DNA of 64,000 nucleotides from Polyangium mundeleinium (lineage in GTDB: Bacteria > Myxococcota_A > Polyangia > Polyangiales > Polyangiaceae): NCBI RefSeq assembly GCF_028369105.1, contig NZ_JAQNDO010000001.1, forward strand, positions 1,651,711-1,715,710, given 5' to 3'. Each line of letters begins with the position of its first letter. Within the stretch, counting starts at the first letter, position 1. The notes beneath the pieces were generated by a model that worked only from the letters and a program-made list of their open reading frames with translations, did no database searches and was not told where the DNA came from. Below, in pieces: positions 18,105 through 26,575 of the stretch. Made by a program: the position numbers and the translations under genes.

Positions 18105-19628
18105 GTGGCCGCCCTGCCGCTACGCACCGAGGGGACACGTCCGCGTGAGCGCGGGGAACACACGCGCGGGAGGCTCGCGCGTGGCATGTTTGTCTCGGCG
18201 ATCGCCCTCGTCCTGTTCGTCCCGCGAAACAGCGCCGCTCAGCCGAACAAGCCCACGGCGCCGTCCGCGTCGGCCGGGACGAACTCGCCGCCGGCAAACC
18301 CCGCCCCGACGAACCCTCCGCCTTCGCCCGCCGCGCCGCGCCTGCCGCGCGCCTCGGTCGCTCGTGTGGTCGAGAGCCTCGCTGCGGATCTCGCGCCCTT
18401 GTCCTTCCTTCCTGCGCGCGCGATCGCCGCGCCGCTCGTCTCCGACACGCCGGCGCCGCGCGGGGCCGAGCTCACGGCCCGGATCGCCTCGCTCCTCGCG
18501 GGTCGCCTCGGCGCGGGCAGCACCACGCATCCGACCCCGCTCCCGCTCGCGGACGCGCGCGTGGCAGCGCGCGGCGAGCGCTCGTTCGTGCACCTCCTCG
18601 TCGAGATCCGCAGCGGAAAGCTCCGCGTCACGGCCGATGTGTTTCCTGTCCCGCGCACCGTATGGGCGCGCATTCGTGATCCCGAGCCGGCCCCCTTCGC
18701 GCACGCGTTTGCCGAGGTGCCGCTCGACGCCGAGATTCGTAGCTTCCTCGAATCGGTGCCGCTCGCGAAGGCGAACGTCACGCGGGGCCAGAACTTCGAG
18801 TCCGACGTCGTGGCCCTCGCGTGTGGCGACATCGACGGCGACGGCGCCCTGGAGATCCTGAGCACGAGCCGTCGCCGCGTGACGACCCTGCGGCTGCGTG
18901 AGGGCAAGGTGTTGCCGCTGCGCTCGCGCTCCTGGTCGGATCTCTCGCCGCTGCACCCGTCTCCGCTGCGCGAGCCGATCGGCCTCGCGGGCCTCGTCGA
19001 ACGAAGGGACGAAGCGGACGGTGTCGCGTGGTTCGTCGACGTCGGCGTGACGGATCGCGCGAAGGCGTTGCGCCTCGACGCCGAGCTCGTCGTCGTCGCG
19101 CCGGTCGCGGGTTTGCCCGTCTCCTCGGGCGAGGCGAGTGGCTGCGCGCGCATCACGTCGGGGTGGCTCACGGGCCCGCTCGTGCCTTGTTGGTCGGGAG
19201 AAACGGTGATCGCGCCGGCGATCGCCGGCAACTTCGACGTGCTCGCCGCGGCCTCGCTCGTGACGTCGCAGGGGCAGCGTTTCACCGTGCTCGCGGCGCG
19301 GAACGATCGTGGCACGGTCGAGGTGCGTGACGACGCAGGGCACGTCGAGACAATCACCGGCGCGGGCGCGCAGCTCGCGGTGGGGGATCTCGATCAGGAC
19401 GGCGATCCCGAGATCCTGAGCGGGCTCGACGTGGCGAATGCGCTCGAGGATGCGGTCATCGTGCGCACGTGGGCGCGCGCGGCGGCGGGGGAGGCGGGGA
19501 GGCCGCGCGAGATCCTGCGGCTGCCGGCCGCGGCGGGCGTGCGCGCGCTCGCGGTGTGTCCTCCGGACGGCCCGGGGCGCGCGCCGTTCGTGGTCGCGAC
19601 CGCGGACGAGATCTGGGTGGTCCGATGA
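18105..19628 (+). CDS. Secreted FG-GAP/VCBS-repeat protein
   Basis: A 507-residue exported protein. With GTG 18105 there is an Arg-rich n-region, then the hydrophobic core MFVSAIALVLFV and a cleavage site near NSAAQ, followed by a Pro/Ala linker. The repeats DIDGDGALEIL (about 245) and DLDQDGDPEIL (about 428) are FG-GAP/VCBS calcium-loop motifs of a beta-propeller. Its substrate or partner is unknown. The stop overlaps the next start as ATGA, so it is coupled to the Tat-exported binding protein at 19625. ATG 18186 is the alternative start but leaves no positive n-region. Confidence 0.7.
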   Translation: MAALPLRTEGTRPRERGEHTRGRLARGMFVSAIALVLFVPRNSAAQPNKPTAPSASAGTNSPPANPAPTNPPPSPAAPRLPRASVARVVESLAADLAPLSFLPARAIAAPLVSDTPAPRGAELTARIASLLAGRLGAGSTTHPTPLPLADARVAARGERSFVHLLVEIRSGKLRVTADVFPVPRTVWARIRDPEPAPFAHAFAEVPLDAEIRSFLESVPLAKANVTRGQNFESDVVALACGDIDGDGALEILSTSRRRVTTLRLREGKVLPLRSRSWSDLSPLHPSPLREPIGLAGLVERRDEADGVAWFVDVGVTDRAKALRLDAELVVVAPVAGLPVSSGEASGCARITSGWLTGPLVPCWSGETVIAPAIAGNFDVLAAASLVTSQGQRFTVLAARNDRGTVEVRDDAGHVETITGAGAQLAVGDLDQDGDPEILSGLDVANALEDAVIVRTWARAAAGEAGRPREILRLPAAAGVRALAVCPPDGPGRAPFVVATADEIWVVR

Positions 19629-20995
19629 GCGGCGAAATGTTCGGCGGGGACAATCGTTTGTCCAGGCGCACGTTCCTCGGCGCCTCCGTGGCGACCGCGC
19701 TCGCGGCCGCGACGCCTTCCGCCGCGGCGCTTGGCCGCACCCCGCACGGCGGCCGGTTCTCGCTCCACCTGCCCTGGCCCACGCGCGCGATCGATCCCCA
19801 CGACCTGCGCGACCCGACCGCGGCGCTCTTCGGCGCGGCGATCGCCGATCCGCTCTACACCCTCGACGCCGCGGGCCACCCGGCCCCGGCGCTCGCGCAA
19901 TCGCTCCCTTCGAGGGAGGCGCTCGGCACGGTCGTGCGGCTGCGCGAGGGCCTGCGCACGGCGCGCAAGGTGACGCTCGGCGCGGCGGACGTGATCTTCT
20001 CGATCGAGCGCGCCCGCGGTCGAGGCGCGGCGGGGCTCCTCGCGGACGTCCCGACCCCCACGCCTTACCCGAAGGATCCGCTGGCGATGGTGTTTGGCAC
20101 GACCGACCCGCACAAGCTCGCCCGCGCGCTCGCCTCGCCGCTTGTCTCCGTGGTGCCGCAGAAATTCGATCCGAGCGCGCCGGACGGGACAGGCGCGTTC
20201 CGCGCGGAATGTGGCGAGCGCGGGCTCGTCCTTTCGAAAAATCCTTTCTCGGCGCGGGGCGCGGCGTTCCTCGACGGGATCGAGGTCGCGCGCGCGGACG
20301 ACCTGGCGACGTCGTTGCGACGATTCGAAGCGGAGCGGGACGACGTGGGCTGGCTCGGGCTCGGCCTGCACGGCGAGCGAAAAGGCGCCGTTCGTTTCGA
20401 CCTCGGCCGCGCTGCGTGGATCGTCTTGCAAATGGGCCCGCAGGCCGGCAGCTATGGGGCGCCTTCGGTCGCGCAGCGGCTCGTGGACGCGGTTCCGCCG
20501 GAGCGTTTGTCGCACCTCGGACTCGGACCGCTCCCGCCCGCCAATGGGGATCCGGGCTGGGGTGGGCCGCCGGCGGAGCTTTTGGTGGACGAAGCCTCTG
20601 CGCACCTCGTCGAGGTGGCGCGGACGCTCGCGCCGATCTTGTCGCGGCCGGGGCACGAGGTGACGGTCTCGACGATCCCGCGCGTGGAGCTCAGCCGGCG
20701 CCGGGCGCGGGGGCAGGTGACGCTTTCGATCGACATCGTGCGACCCTCGCAGCCGGGCCCGCTCGGGGCCTTGTTATCGCTGGCGACCGCGGACGACCCG
20801 GCGCGGGCGAAAGACCTCGCGATGAAGCCGCCGAAGCTCGCGCCGAATGCGTCGGCGCGGGCATTGACGCATAGCTTGCGGGTGGGTGTGCTCGGGGAAC
20901 TGCGGGTGGTGGGAGGATTGACGCCGGAGCTCGTGCTTGCCCGTGGCGGGGACGGGTGGGATCTGGGAGCGAGTTTTCGGAGGCGGGGGAAGTAA
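19625..20995 (+). CDS. Tat-exported solute-binding-like protein (SBP family 5 type)
   Basis: A 456-residue protein with a twin-arginine signal (NRLSRRTFLGASV) and the N-terminal part of a family 5 extracellular solute-binding protein: IADPLYTLDAAGHPAPALAQ is the usual start of the fold. It binds a peptide or similar ligand by family analogy, but no permease or ATPase genes lie nearby, so a transport role is not supported by context. It is translationally coupled to the FG-GAP gene. A short coding-like stretch in another frame follows its stop (20997-21083). Confidence 0.68.
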   Translation: MSGEMFGGDNRLSRRTFLGASVATALAAATPSAAALGRTPHGGRFSLHLPWPTRAIDPHDLRDPTAALFGAAIADPLYTLDAAGHPAPALAQSLPSREALGTVVRLREGLRTARKVTLGAADVIFSIERARGRGAAGLLADVPTPTPYPKDPLAMVFGTTDPHKLARALASPLVSVVPQKFDPSAPDGTGAFRAECGERGLVLSKNPFSARGAAFLDGIEVARADDLATSLRRFEAERDDVGWLGLGLHGERKGAVRFDLGRAAWIVLQMGPQAGSYGAPSVAQRLVDAVPPERLSHLGLGPLPPANGDPGWGGPPAELLVDEASAHLVEVARTLAPILSRPGHEVTVSTIPRVELSRRRARGQVTLSIDIVRPSQPGPLGALLSLATADDPARAKDLAMKPPKLAPNASARALTHSLRVGVLGELRVVGGLTPELVLARGGDGWDLGASFRRRGK

Positions 20996-20996
20996 A

Positions 20997-21083
20997 GCCT
21001 CGAAGTTTTCCCAGGGCGAGATCGTGCCGCTCCCTGGCACGAACGTGTTTCTCGTGAAGCATGCGGACATGCTGGAGCTTTGA
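20997..21083 (+). pseudogene. Coding-like C-terminal fragment after the solute-binding gene
   Basis: In the frame beginning at 20997 the sequence reads FSQGEIVPLPGTNVFLVKHA followed by DMLEL and a TGA at 21081. The composition and codon use look like the end of a real protein, but it has no start codon or upstream domain. It may be the lost C-terminus of the binding protein after a frameshift, or the remnant of a deleted gene. Confidence 0.4.
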
Positions 21084-21147
21084 ACGCCCCCGCCGACCTC
21101 GGCGGTTTGTCGCTCACCGCCGTCACGACAACCGACATCTTCTTGGG

Positions 21148-21153
21148 TAAGAT
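21148..21153 (+). promoter_or_regulatory. TANNNT box of a likely leaderless transcript
   Basis: TAAGAT lies 9 nt before the ATG at 21163, with no Shine-Dalgarno between. It fits the pattern seen before six other genes in the window. Confidence 0.45.
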
Positions 21154-21162
21154 GACCGCTCC

Positions 21163-21813
21163 ATGACCGCGACCGCCCCCCATCCCCACGCCGAGGCCCT
21201 CCGTTTCCTCTCGGCCGCCGATCCCCGCCTCGCCGACCTCATCCAGACCGTCGGCCCTTGCCGCCTCGGCGCTGCCGCCCAGACGAGCGGGCCGTTTCAT
21301 ACGCCCGGGTATTTCGAGGCCATCGTCGAGTCGATCGTCAGCCAGCAGCTCTCCGTGAAGGCCTCCGATACCATCTTCGCGCGTGTCCTCGCGATCGGGG
21401 GAGGAAAGCTGCTCCCGCCCGCCGAGCTCCTCCGCGTGGAGGAACAAGCGCTCCGGACCTGCGGTTTGTCGGGGTCCAAGGTCAAGTTCATCCGGGACCT
21501 TTGCGAAAAACTCCTCGACGGCACGCTCGTGCTCGACGAGCTGCCCGCGCTCGACGACGAGGTCGTGATCGAGCGGCTCCGGCGCGTCAAAGGCATCGGG
21601 CGCTGGACCGCGGAGATGTTCTTGATCTTCCGCCTCGGCCGGCCCGACGTGCTCCCCGTCGCGGATCTCGGCATTCAGAAGGGCATGAAGAAGCTCCACG
21701 GCCTCCGGAAGGATCCGACGCCCGAGCGAATGGTCAAGCTCGCGCGTCCCTGGAGGCCGTATCGATCGATTGCTTGCTGGTACCTCTGGAGGCTTCACGA
21801 AACCAAGAAATGA
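21163..21813 (+). CDS. DNA-3-methyladenine glycosylase (AlkA/MAG1-like)
   Basis: A 216-residue HhH-GPD base-excision enzyme that removes alkylated purines from DNA. The helix-hairpin-helix is LRRVKGIGRWTAEMFL and the catalytic Asp168 is in PVADLGIQKG, the position of Asp in AlkA. FEAIVESIVSQQLSVKAS is the typical start of the glycosylase domain. It is short, lacking the N-terminal beta domain of E. coli AlkA, and so closer to yeast MAG1-type enzymes. The next gene starts at ATGA over its stop. Confidence 0.9.
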   Translation: MTATAPHPHAEALRFLSAADPRLADLIQTVGPCRLGAAAQTSGPFHTPGYFEAIVESIVSQQLSVKASDTIFARVLAIGGGKLLPPAELLRVEEQALRTCGLSGSKVKFIRDLCEKLLDGTLVLDELPALDDEVVIERLRRVKGIGRWTAEMFLIFRLGRPDVLPVADLGIQKGMKKLHGLRKDPTPERMVKLARPWRPYRSIACWYLWRLHETKK

Positions 21814-22235
21814 AAGCGAGACGAACCATGGCTTTTCTTACGAAGATTCCTTTGCGGGCCCTCATGGCCATGACGGCCGGCCTGCTCCTGTTCGTGGCTT
21901 GCGGCGACGAGGGCGGCTCGCTCGCAGGGGCGACCAAGCGCTGCGGGCAGGACGTGGGGTGTCAGCCCGGCGAGACGTGCAAGCTCAACTTCATCGAATG
22001 GGGCTGGGAATGCTCGTGCGTGGGCGGGAAGCTCGCCTGCGAACCCTGGTCGAGCGGGAGCGGCGCTCCGCCCGAGGAGCCGCCCGCCGAGCCGGGGATC
22101 CGGTGCAACGACTCGTATTGCCAGGACAATTATCTCGCGTCCTCGTGCAGGTACACGGGCGTCGATTGCAACTACGAGGTCAAGTGTAGCCTGGGCACGG
22201 GAGAGACGATCTCGATCGATGGAGACTGCCGTTGA
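21810..22235 (+). CDS. Small Cys-rich lipoprotein
   Basis: A 141-residue lipoprotein: KARRT n-region, hydrophobic core, lipobox FVAC, then a mature domain with ten further Cys residues. CQPGETCKL and CSCVGGKLAC suggest disulfide-rich folding outside the cytoplasm. No family was recognised. The ATG at 21810 overlaps the glycosylase stop as ATGA and gives a proper n-region; ATG 21828 is an alternative. The functional link to a DNA repair gene is probably only positional. Confidence 0.65.
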   Translation: MKARRTMAFLTKIPLRALMAMTAGLLLFVACGDEGGSLAGATKRCGQDVGCQPGETCKLNFIEWGWECSCVGGKLACEPWSSGSGAPPEEPPAEPGIRCNDSYCQDNYLASSCRYTGVDCNYEVKCSLGTGETISIDGDCR

Positions 22236-22241
22236 GGTCGG

Positions 22242-24068
22242 CTATTTCCCATTCGGCAGCACCAGCGTCGCCAGCACGTCGCCGATGGGCTTCGGCTTTC
22301 CGTAGAGCCAGCCCTGGGCATAATGAATGCCCATGTTCGAGAGCATGTCCGCCATCGGCTGCGTCTCGACCGATTCGGCCACCGTCTCGATCCCCAGCAT
22401 CCCGCCGATGCGCTGCACGCTCTCCACGATCGCCCGGTGGAGCGGGCTGTCCAGCATGCTCCGCACGAACATGCCGTCGATTTTCACGTAATCGACCGGC
22501 AGGCTCTCCAGGTACCCGTAGGACGCGTGCCCGCTGCCGAAATCGTCGATCGCGAAGCGGCAGCCCATCGCCCCGAGCTCCTGCATCATCCAGAGCACTT
22601 CCTGCAGGTTCGCGAACGCCGCCGTCTCCGTGATCTCGAAGCAAATCTTCGTCGCCGGCACCTTGTACTTGCCGAGCTGCTCGACGAGGAAATCGAGCAG
22701 CCCCTCGCGCAGGAGCGAGAGCGCCGAGAGGTTGATCGCGCACGTGTGCAGGTTCTTCAGGTGCTCCTTCGGCAGCGCGCCGAGCGTCGCCAGCGTCCTC
22801 TGCACGACGTACCGGTCGATCTCGTCCATCATGCGGCTGTCCTCGGCCGCCTGGATGATCCCGACCGGCGACTCGAGCTGGCCCTCGTCGCCGACCACAC
22901 GCACGAGGACCTCGAAATGCAGGCCCCGCCGCTTCGTCGGCGGCAGCGCGTGGATCTCCTGCGCGAAGAGGCGCAAGCGGCCGTCCGCGAGGTGCCGCTG
23001 AATGCTCGCGACCCACTGCATGGCGCGCCGGCTCCGCGCCATGTCCTGGTCGTCGTTCATGTAGATCTGCAGGCGCCCGCGGCCGCTGTCCTTCGCCAGC
23101 CGGCAGGCTTGATCCGCGGCGCCGAGCACCTCGGCCGCGCGGTGGAACTCGGCGCCGAACGGCACGAGGCCCATGCTCGCCTCGACCGGGAACGTCTTCT
23201 TCTGCCAGCCGAAGCGGAACTCGTGCAGCGTCCGCTGGAGCTTGCGCACGACCTGCTCGGCTTCGAGCGTGTCGCGGCCGTGGAGCAGCACGACAAACTC
23301 GTCGCCGCCGATCCGGCCCGCCGCGTCCTGTGGCCCCATGATCTCGTGCAGGCGCGTCGCCACCCACTGGAGCAGATCGTCGCCCGCGTCGTGGCCACAT
23401 GTCGTGTTGACCAGCCGGAACCGGTCGAGGTCGAAGTACACGATCGCGTGCCGCACCCCGCGTTCGCGGCTCTGCGCGAGCGCGTGCTCGATGCGCTCCG
23501 CGAAGGCGTGCCGGTTCAAGAGGCCCGTCAGCGCGTCGTAGCGCGCTTGCCGCGCGATCTGGAGCGAGAGGAGCTGCTCGACGTTCGCGTCGCGGAACAC
23601 CACGAGTTTGCCCGCGCGCTCGGGCGCGCCCTCACCCGTGCCGGCGATGCCCGTCGCGTGGCGGATCGCCACGATCTGCCCGTCTTTCCGCTCCAGGAGG
23701 GCCGTGTGCCCGAGCAGGCCCGTGGGGAGCTGGCCGCTCGTCGGGCCCTCGGAGGGGAACGGCGTGGGGGGCGAGACGGGCCTCACGCGGAAGATCTCGT
23801 CGATCGGCGCGCCGCGCTTCTCTTCGAAGTTCTCGCCCGTCAGCCGCTCCGCGGTCGCGTTCATGCGCACGAGGCGGCCCTCGGCGTCGGCTTCCAGGAT
23901 CGCCACGCCGAGCTCCGACAGGCTCGCGTCGAGCCCGAAGAGCGGCGCCTTCGGCAGCCACGAGCGGGTACGCCACTCGCGCGTGTCGCGGCGCTCCTCC
24001 TCGTCGTCCTCTTCGAGGTCTGCCTCGATCTCCTCGGGCAGATCGTCTTTCGTATCTGAGCTCGTCAC
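22242..24068 (-). CDS. PAS-GGDEF-EAL c-di-GMP signalling protein
   Basis: A cytosolic protein of 608 residues with an acidic N-terminus, a PAS domain (about 45-165), a GGDEF domain with an intact GGDEF at 254-258, and an EAL domain. The EAL motif is EVL at 386-388, still with the metal-binding Glu, and DDFGSGHASYGYL and ETVAESVET are close to consensus. The RxxD inhibitory site is GPQD and so incomplete. Both synthesis and breakdown of c-di-GMP are possible. GTG 24068 is preferred over TTG 24077 because TAGTAT sits 8 nt upstream of it and would overlap the TTG. Confidence 0.88.
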   Translation of the reverse strand: MTSSDTKDDLPEEIEADLEEDDEEERRDTREWRTRSWLPKAPLFGLDASLSELGVAILEADAEGRLVRMNATAERLTGENFEEKRGAPIDEIFRVRPVSPPTPFPSEGPTSGQLPTGLLGHTALLERKDGQIVAIRHATGIAGTGEGAPERAGKLVVFRDANVEQLLSLQIARQARYDALTGLLNRHAFAERIEHALAQSRERGVRHAIVYFDLDRFRLVNTTCGHDAGDDLLQWVATRLHEIMGPQDAAGRIGGDEFVVLLHGRDTLEAEQVVRKLQRTLHEFRFGWQKKTFPVEASMGLVPFGAEFHRAAEVLGAADQACRLAKDSGRGRLQIYMNDDQDMARSRRAMQWVASIQRHLADGRLRLFAQEIHALPPTKRRGLHFEVLVRVVGDEGQLESPVGIIQAAEDSRMMDEIDRYVVQRTLATLGALPKEHLKNLHTCAINLSALSLLREGLLDFLVEQLGKYKVPATKICFEITETAAFANLQEVLWMMQELGAMGCRFAIDDFGSGHASYGYLESLPVDYVKIDGMFVRSMLDSPLHRAIVESVQRIGGMLGIETVAESVETQPMADMLSNMGIHYAQGWLYGKPKPIGDVLATLVLPNGK

Positions 24069-24076
24069 GTTGGCCA

Positions 24077-24082
24077 ATACTA
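24077..24082 (-). promoter_or_regulatory. TANNNT box of a likely leaderless transcript
   Basis: On the minus strand TAGTAT is 8 nt before the GTG at 24068 and there is no convincing Shine-Dalgarno. It decides the start of the GGDEF/EAL gene. Confidence 0.42.
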
Positions 24083-24150
24083 CCTATAGCGAAAGCCGAG
24101 CGTTTCGTCGCCCGCAAATTCCGAGCGTGGCCGGCCGCCCGGGGCTGACG

Positions 24151-26034
24151 TCATTGCTTCACTTCGAACTCGACCTTGGTCACCTTGAACTCGGGCGCGC
24201 GTAGCTCCTTGGATCGAGTGGAGCCCGTGGGCATGCGGCAGAAGACGCGTTGCTTTCCAGCTTCCACCACCACGTCGATGGGCGTCACACCGTAGTACAC
24301 GCCATTGACGGTGACCTTGCAGGAGCCTCCCTTGGCGCGGATCAGGAGCCGCCCGTGGCCTTTCGGGATCGCCTTCCAGGTCCAGCCCGAGGGGCGCGCG
24401 GTTTGTGTGGCGCTCGGCGCGGGGACGGCCTCGTCCGCGAGGATTTCGATCGGCGTTTCGTCCGGAACTGCCGCCGCCATCTCGTCCGGCGTGAGCGCCG
24501 TGCCCGCCGCCGTGGCCACGCCCATCGAATCGGATGATGTCGTCTCGGGCGGAGTCGTGGCGACTTCGGGATCGGGCGAGCGGCGCGACGCGATGAGCAC
24601 GATCGCGAGCAGGAGTCCCACGCCGATCACGCCGATCACGGCCGCCTGAACCTGCCGGGTTCGTCGGGACGCACGCGGGTCGAGCGGGTCCGGGGCCTCG
24701 CGCTCGGGCGCGGAGACACCCGGCGGCGCTGGGAAGGGCGTGGCCGTGGGCGGCTGCGGGGACGGGGCGCTGAGCGGCGCGGCCGAGGCGTCCGCAAACG
24801 TCGGGATCGAGACGGGCGGCGCGGTGGGGCCTCCCGGCACGAGCGGCAGAGGTGCGTCCGGACCAACCGTGGACACGGGCGGCGTGATGGGCGGCGCGAC
24901 GGCGGGTGGTGTCGTCGTGGGGCCGAAGGCTTGCGGCGCCGACAAACCTCGCGAGGAGGGCGGCGCGGGAGGCACGAACGGCGGCGCCGGCATGCCCGGC
25001 GAGGACGACGGTGCTGCGGCTGCGAACGGCGGCGCCGGCATGCCCGGCGAGGACGACGGCGCCGGAGGCACCCCGCCCATCGGCGGAGCGACGGGCAACG
25101 GCGTCGCGACCGCGCTGAGGCTCGGGAGCGAGCCACGCGGGGCGTCCGGCGGGCTCGGGGCCGCGACCGCCGCCGGCATGCCGCGGCCGCTCGCGACCGA
25201 CTGGAACGCCTCCGCGAGCTCGCGCATCGACTGGAACCGATCGTCCGGGTTCCGCGCGAGCGCGCGCTGGAAGAACGCGTCGATCGCGGGCGGCAGCTCC
25301 GGCGCGAGCGACGTCGCCGGTGACAGGCGCGCGGAAAAGACCTGCACCATCACCTCGGCGAGCGTGTCGCCGGGGAAGGGGATCTTGCCCGTGAGCGCGC
25401 GGTAGAGCACGACGCCGACGGACCAGAGATCGCTGCGCACGTCGGTCTTCTTCGAGCTCCGGAGCTGCTCGGGGCTCATGTAATGCGGCGAGCCCATGAG
25501 CTCGCTCGTCTTCGTGGCCTCGCCGAGGGACATGTCCGTCTCCTTGGCGATGCCGAAGTCGAGGATCTTCACGACCTCGACCTCGTCGTCGTCGTCCCGC
25601 GCGAGGAACACGTTGCCGGGCTTGAGATCGCGGTGGATGACGCCGGCCTCGTGCGCCTTGCGCAGGCCCCGGCTCATCTGCTGCACGATCGGCCCGAGCG
25701 CTTCGAGCGAGAGCCGGCCCCGCGCGAGGATGCGCTCCTCCAAGCTCTCGCCGCGCAGGAGCTCCATCACGAGGTAGGGCGTCTCGTCCTCGATGCCGTA
25801 GTCCTGGACCGCGACGACGTTCGGGTGGCGGAGGTGCGCCGCCGAGCGGGCCTCACGCTCGAAGCGCGCGCGCGCGGCCTGGGACGCGGCCGACTCGTTC
25901 GAGATGAACTTGATCGCGACGTCGGTCTGGAGCGTGACGTGCCGCCCGACCCACACCGAGCCCATGCCCCCGGACGCGAGCGGCCGCTCCATGCGGTATC
26001 GACCCGCGATCACGGTCCCCGGCGCAAGCAACAT
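24151..26034 (-). CDS. Membrane Ser/Thr protein kinase (Hanks type)
   Basis: A 627-residue kinase. The catalytic domain covers about 12-275 with the Gly loop ASGGMGSVW, the Lys in VAIKFI, HRDLKPGN, DFGIAKE and SPHYMSPEQL, all intact. A Pro/Ala/Ser-rich linker follows (about 280-465), containing two copies of a 16-residue unit around SSSPGMPAPPF. One membrane helix (VIGVIGVGLLLAIVLIA) is next and then a small C-terminal sensory domain with a PEGA-like segment (GSCKVTVNGVYYGVTPIDV). The kinase faces the cytoplasm and the tail the periplasm. The start ATG is at 26034. Substrates are unknown; FHA proteins such as the one at 9.4 kb are candidates only in principle. Confidence 0.9.
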   Translation of the reverse strand: MLLAPGTVIAGRYRMERPLASGGMGSVWVGRHVTLQTDVAIKFISNESAASQAARARFEREARSAAHLRHPNVVAVQDYGIEDETPYLVMELLRGESLEERILARGRLSLEALGPIVQQMSRGLRKAHEAGVIHRDLKPGNVFLARDDDDEVEVVKILDFGIAKETDMSLGEATKTSELMGSPHYMSPEQLRSSKKTDVRSDLWSVGVVLYRALTGKIPFPGDTLAEVMVQVFSARLSPATSLAPELPPAIDAFFQRALARNPDDRFQSMRELAEAFQSVASGRGMPAAVAAPSPPDAPRGSLPSLSAVATPLPVAPPMGGVPPAPSSSPGMPAPPFAAAAPSSSPGMPAPPFVPPAPPSSRGLSAPQAFGPTTTPPAVAPPITPPVSTVGPDAPLPLVPGGPTAPPVSIPTFADASAAPLSAPSPQPPTATPFPAPPGVSAPEREAPDPLDPRASRRTRQVQAAVIGVIGVGLLLAIVLIASRRSPDPEVATTPPETTSSDSMGVATAAGTALTPDEMAAAVPDETPIEILADEAVPAPSATQTARPSGWTWKAIPKGHGRLLIRAKGGSCKVTVNGVYYGVTPIDVVVEAGKQRVFCRMPTGSTRSKELRAPEFKVTKVEFEVKQ

Positions 26035-26076
26035 CGAACGTTCCGGCCCTCCTCGACGCGGTGGCCCCGGAGCCTA

Positions 26077-26472
26077 TCACAGGAGGTTGGTGATCACGCC
26101 GTAGATCGATCCGATGAGCAGGCCCATGTAACCGAGCATCGCGATCCCGAAACCAGCCCCACGTTTCTCCGCGGCTTGGTAGTAGCCCCACGCGTAGAGG
26201 ATCCGACCGAGGACCCAGACGGCGCCGAGCCCCGCGGCGAGCTTCGCGCTCGTGAACAAGGCGCAGAGCCACAGGGCCGCGAAGAACGGAGTGATCTGTT
26301 CGACCGTGTTCTGCTGCACCCGCAGGACGCGCTCGAAATCGGGGTTCCCGGAGGTCTGGGGCGCCGGAACGTTGAATTTCTTGCGGGCGCGGCCGACGTT
26401 GAGCATGAACACGAAATACGCCACGAGCGCGGCGATCGTCGTCAATGCGGGCAGGGCGAGGTCTTTGGACAT
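26077..26472 (-). CDS. MAPEG family membrane protein
   Basis: A 131-residue, four-helix membrane protein. RVLRVQQNTVEQITPFFAAL is the glutathione-binding-region motif of MAPEG proteins (RxxRxxxNxxE), and GRILYAWGYY is the usual third helix. Bacterial members are glutathione S-transferases or of unknown activity. The ATG at 26472 is the first that leaves the N-terminal helix intact; the upstream frame is open but has no similarity. It stands 42 bp upstream of the kinase on the same strand. Confidence 0.78.
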   Translation of the reverse strand: MSKDLALPALTTIAALVAYFVFMLNVGRARKKFNVPAPQTSGNPDFERVLRVQQNTVEQITPFFAALWLCALFTSAKLAAGLGAVWVLGRILYAWGYYQAAEKRGAGFGIAMLGYMGLLIGSIYGVITNLL

Positions 26473-26575
26473 GAGAAGTACAGGCTCCCCGGCGCTCGTT
26501 CGGCCGGAGGCTCGTTCTACCGCGGCGCGGACCCCGGGGGGAAGCCCCACGCGGCCCGCGCGGCGTGGGTCGTGA

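Noticed and set aside
22323..24059. A 578-codon plus-strand open frame opposite the GGDEF/EAL gene
   Set aside because: Antisense shadow; the opposite strand has all c-di-GMP motifs.
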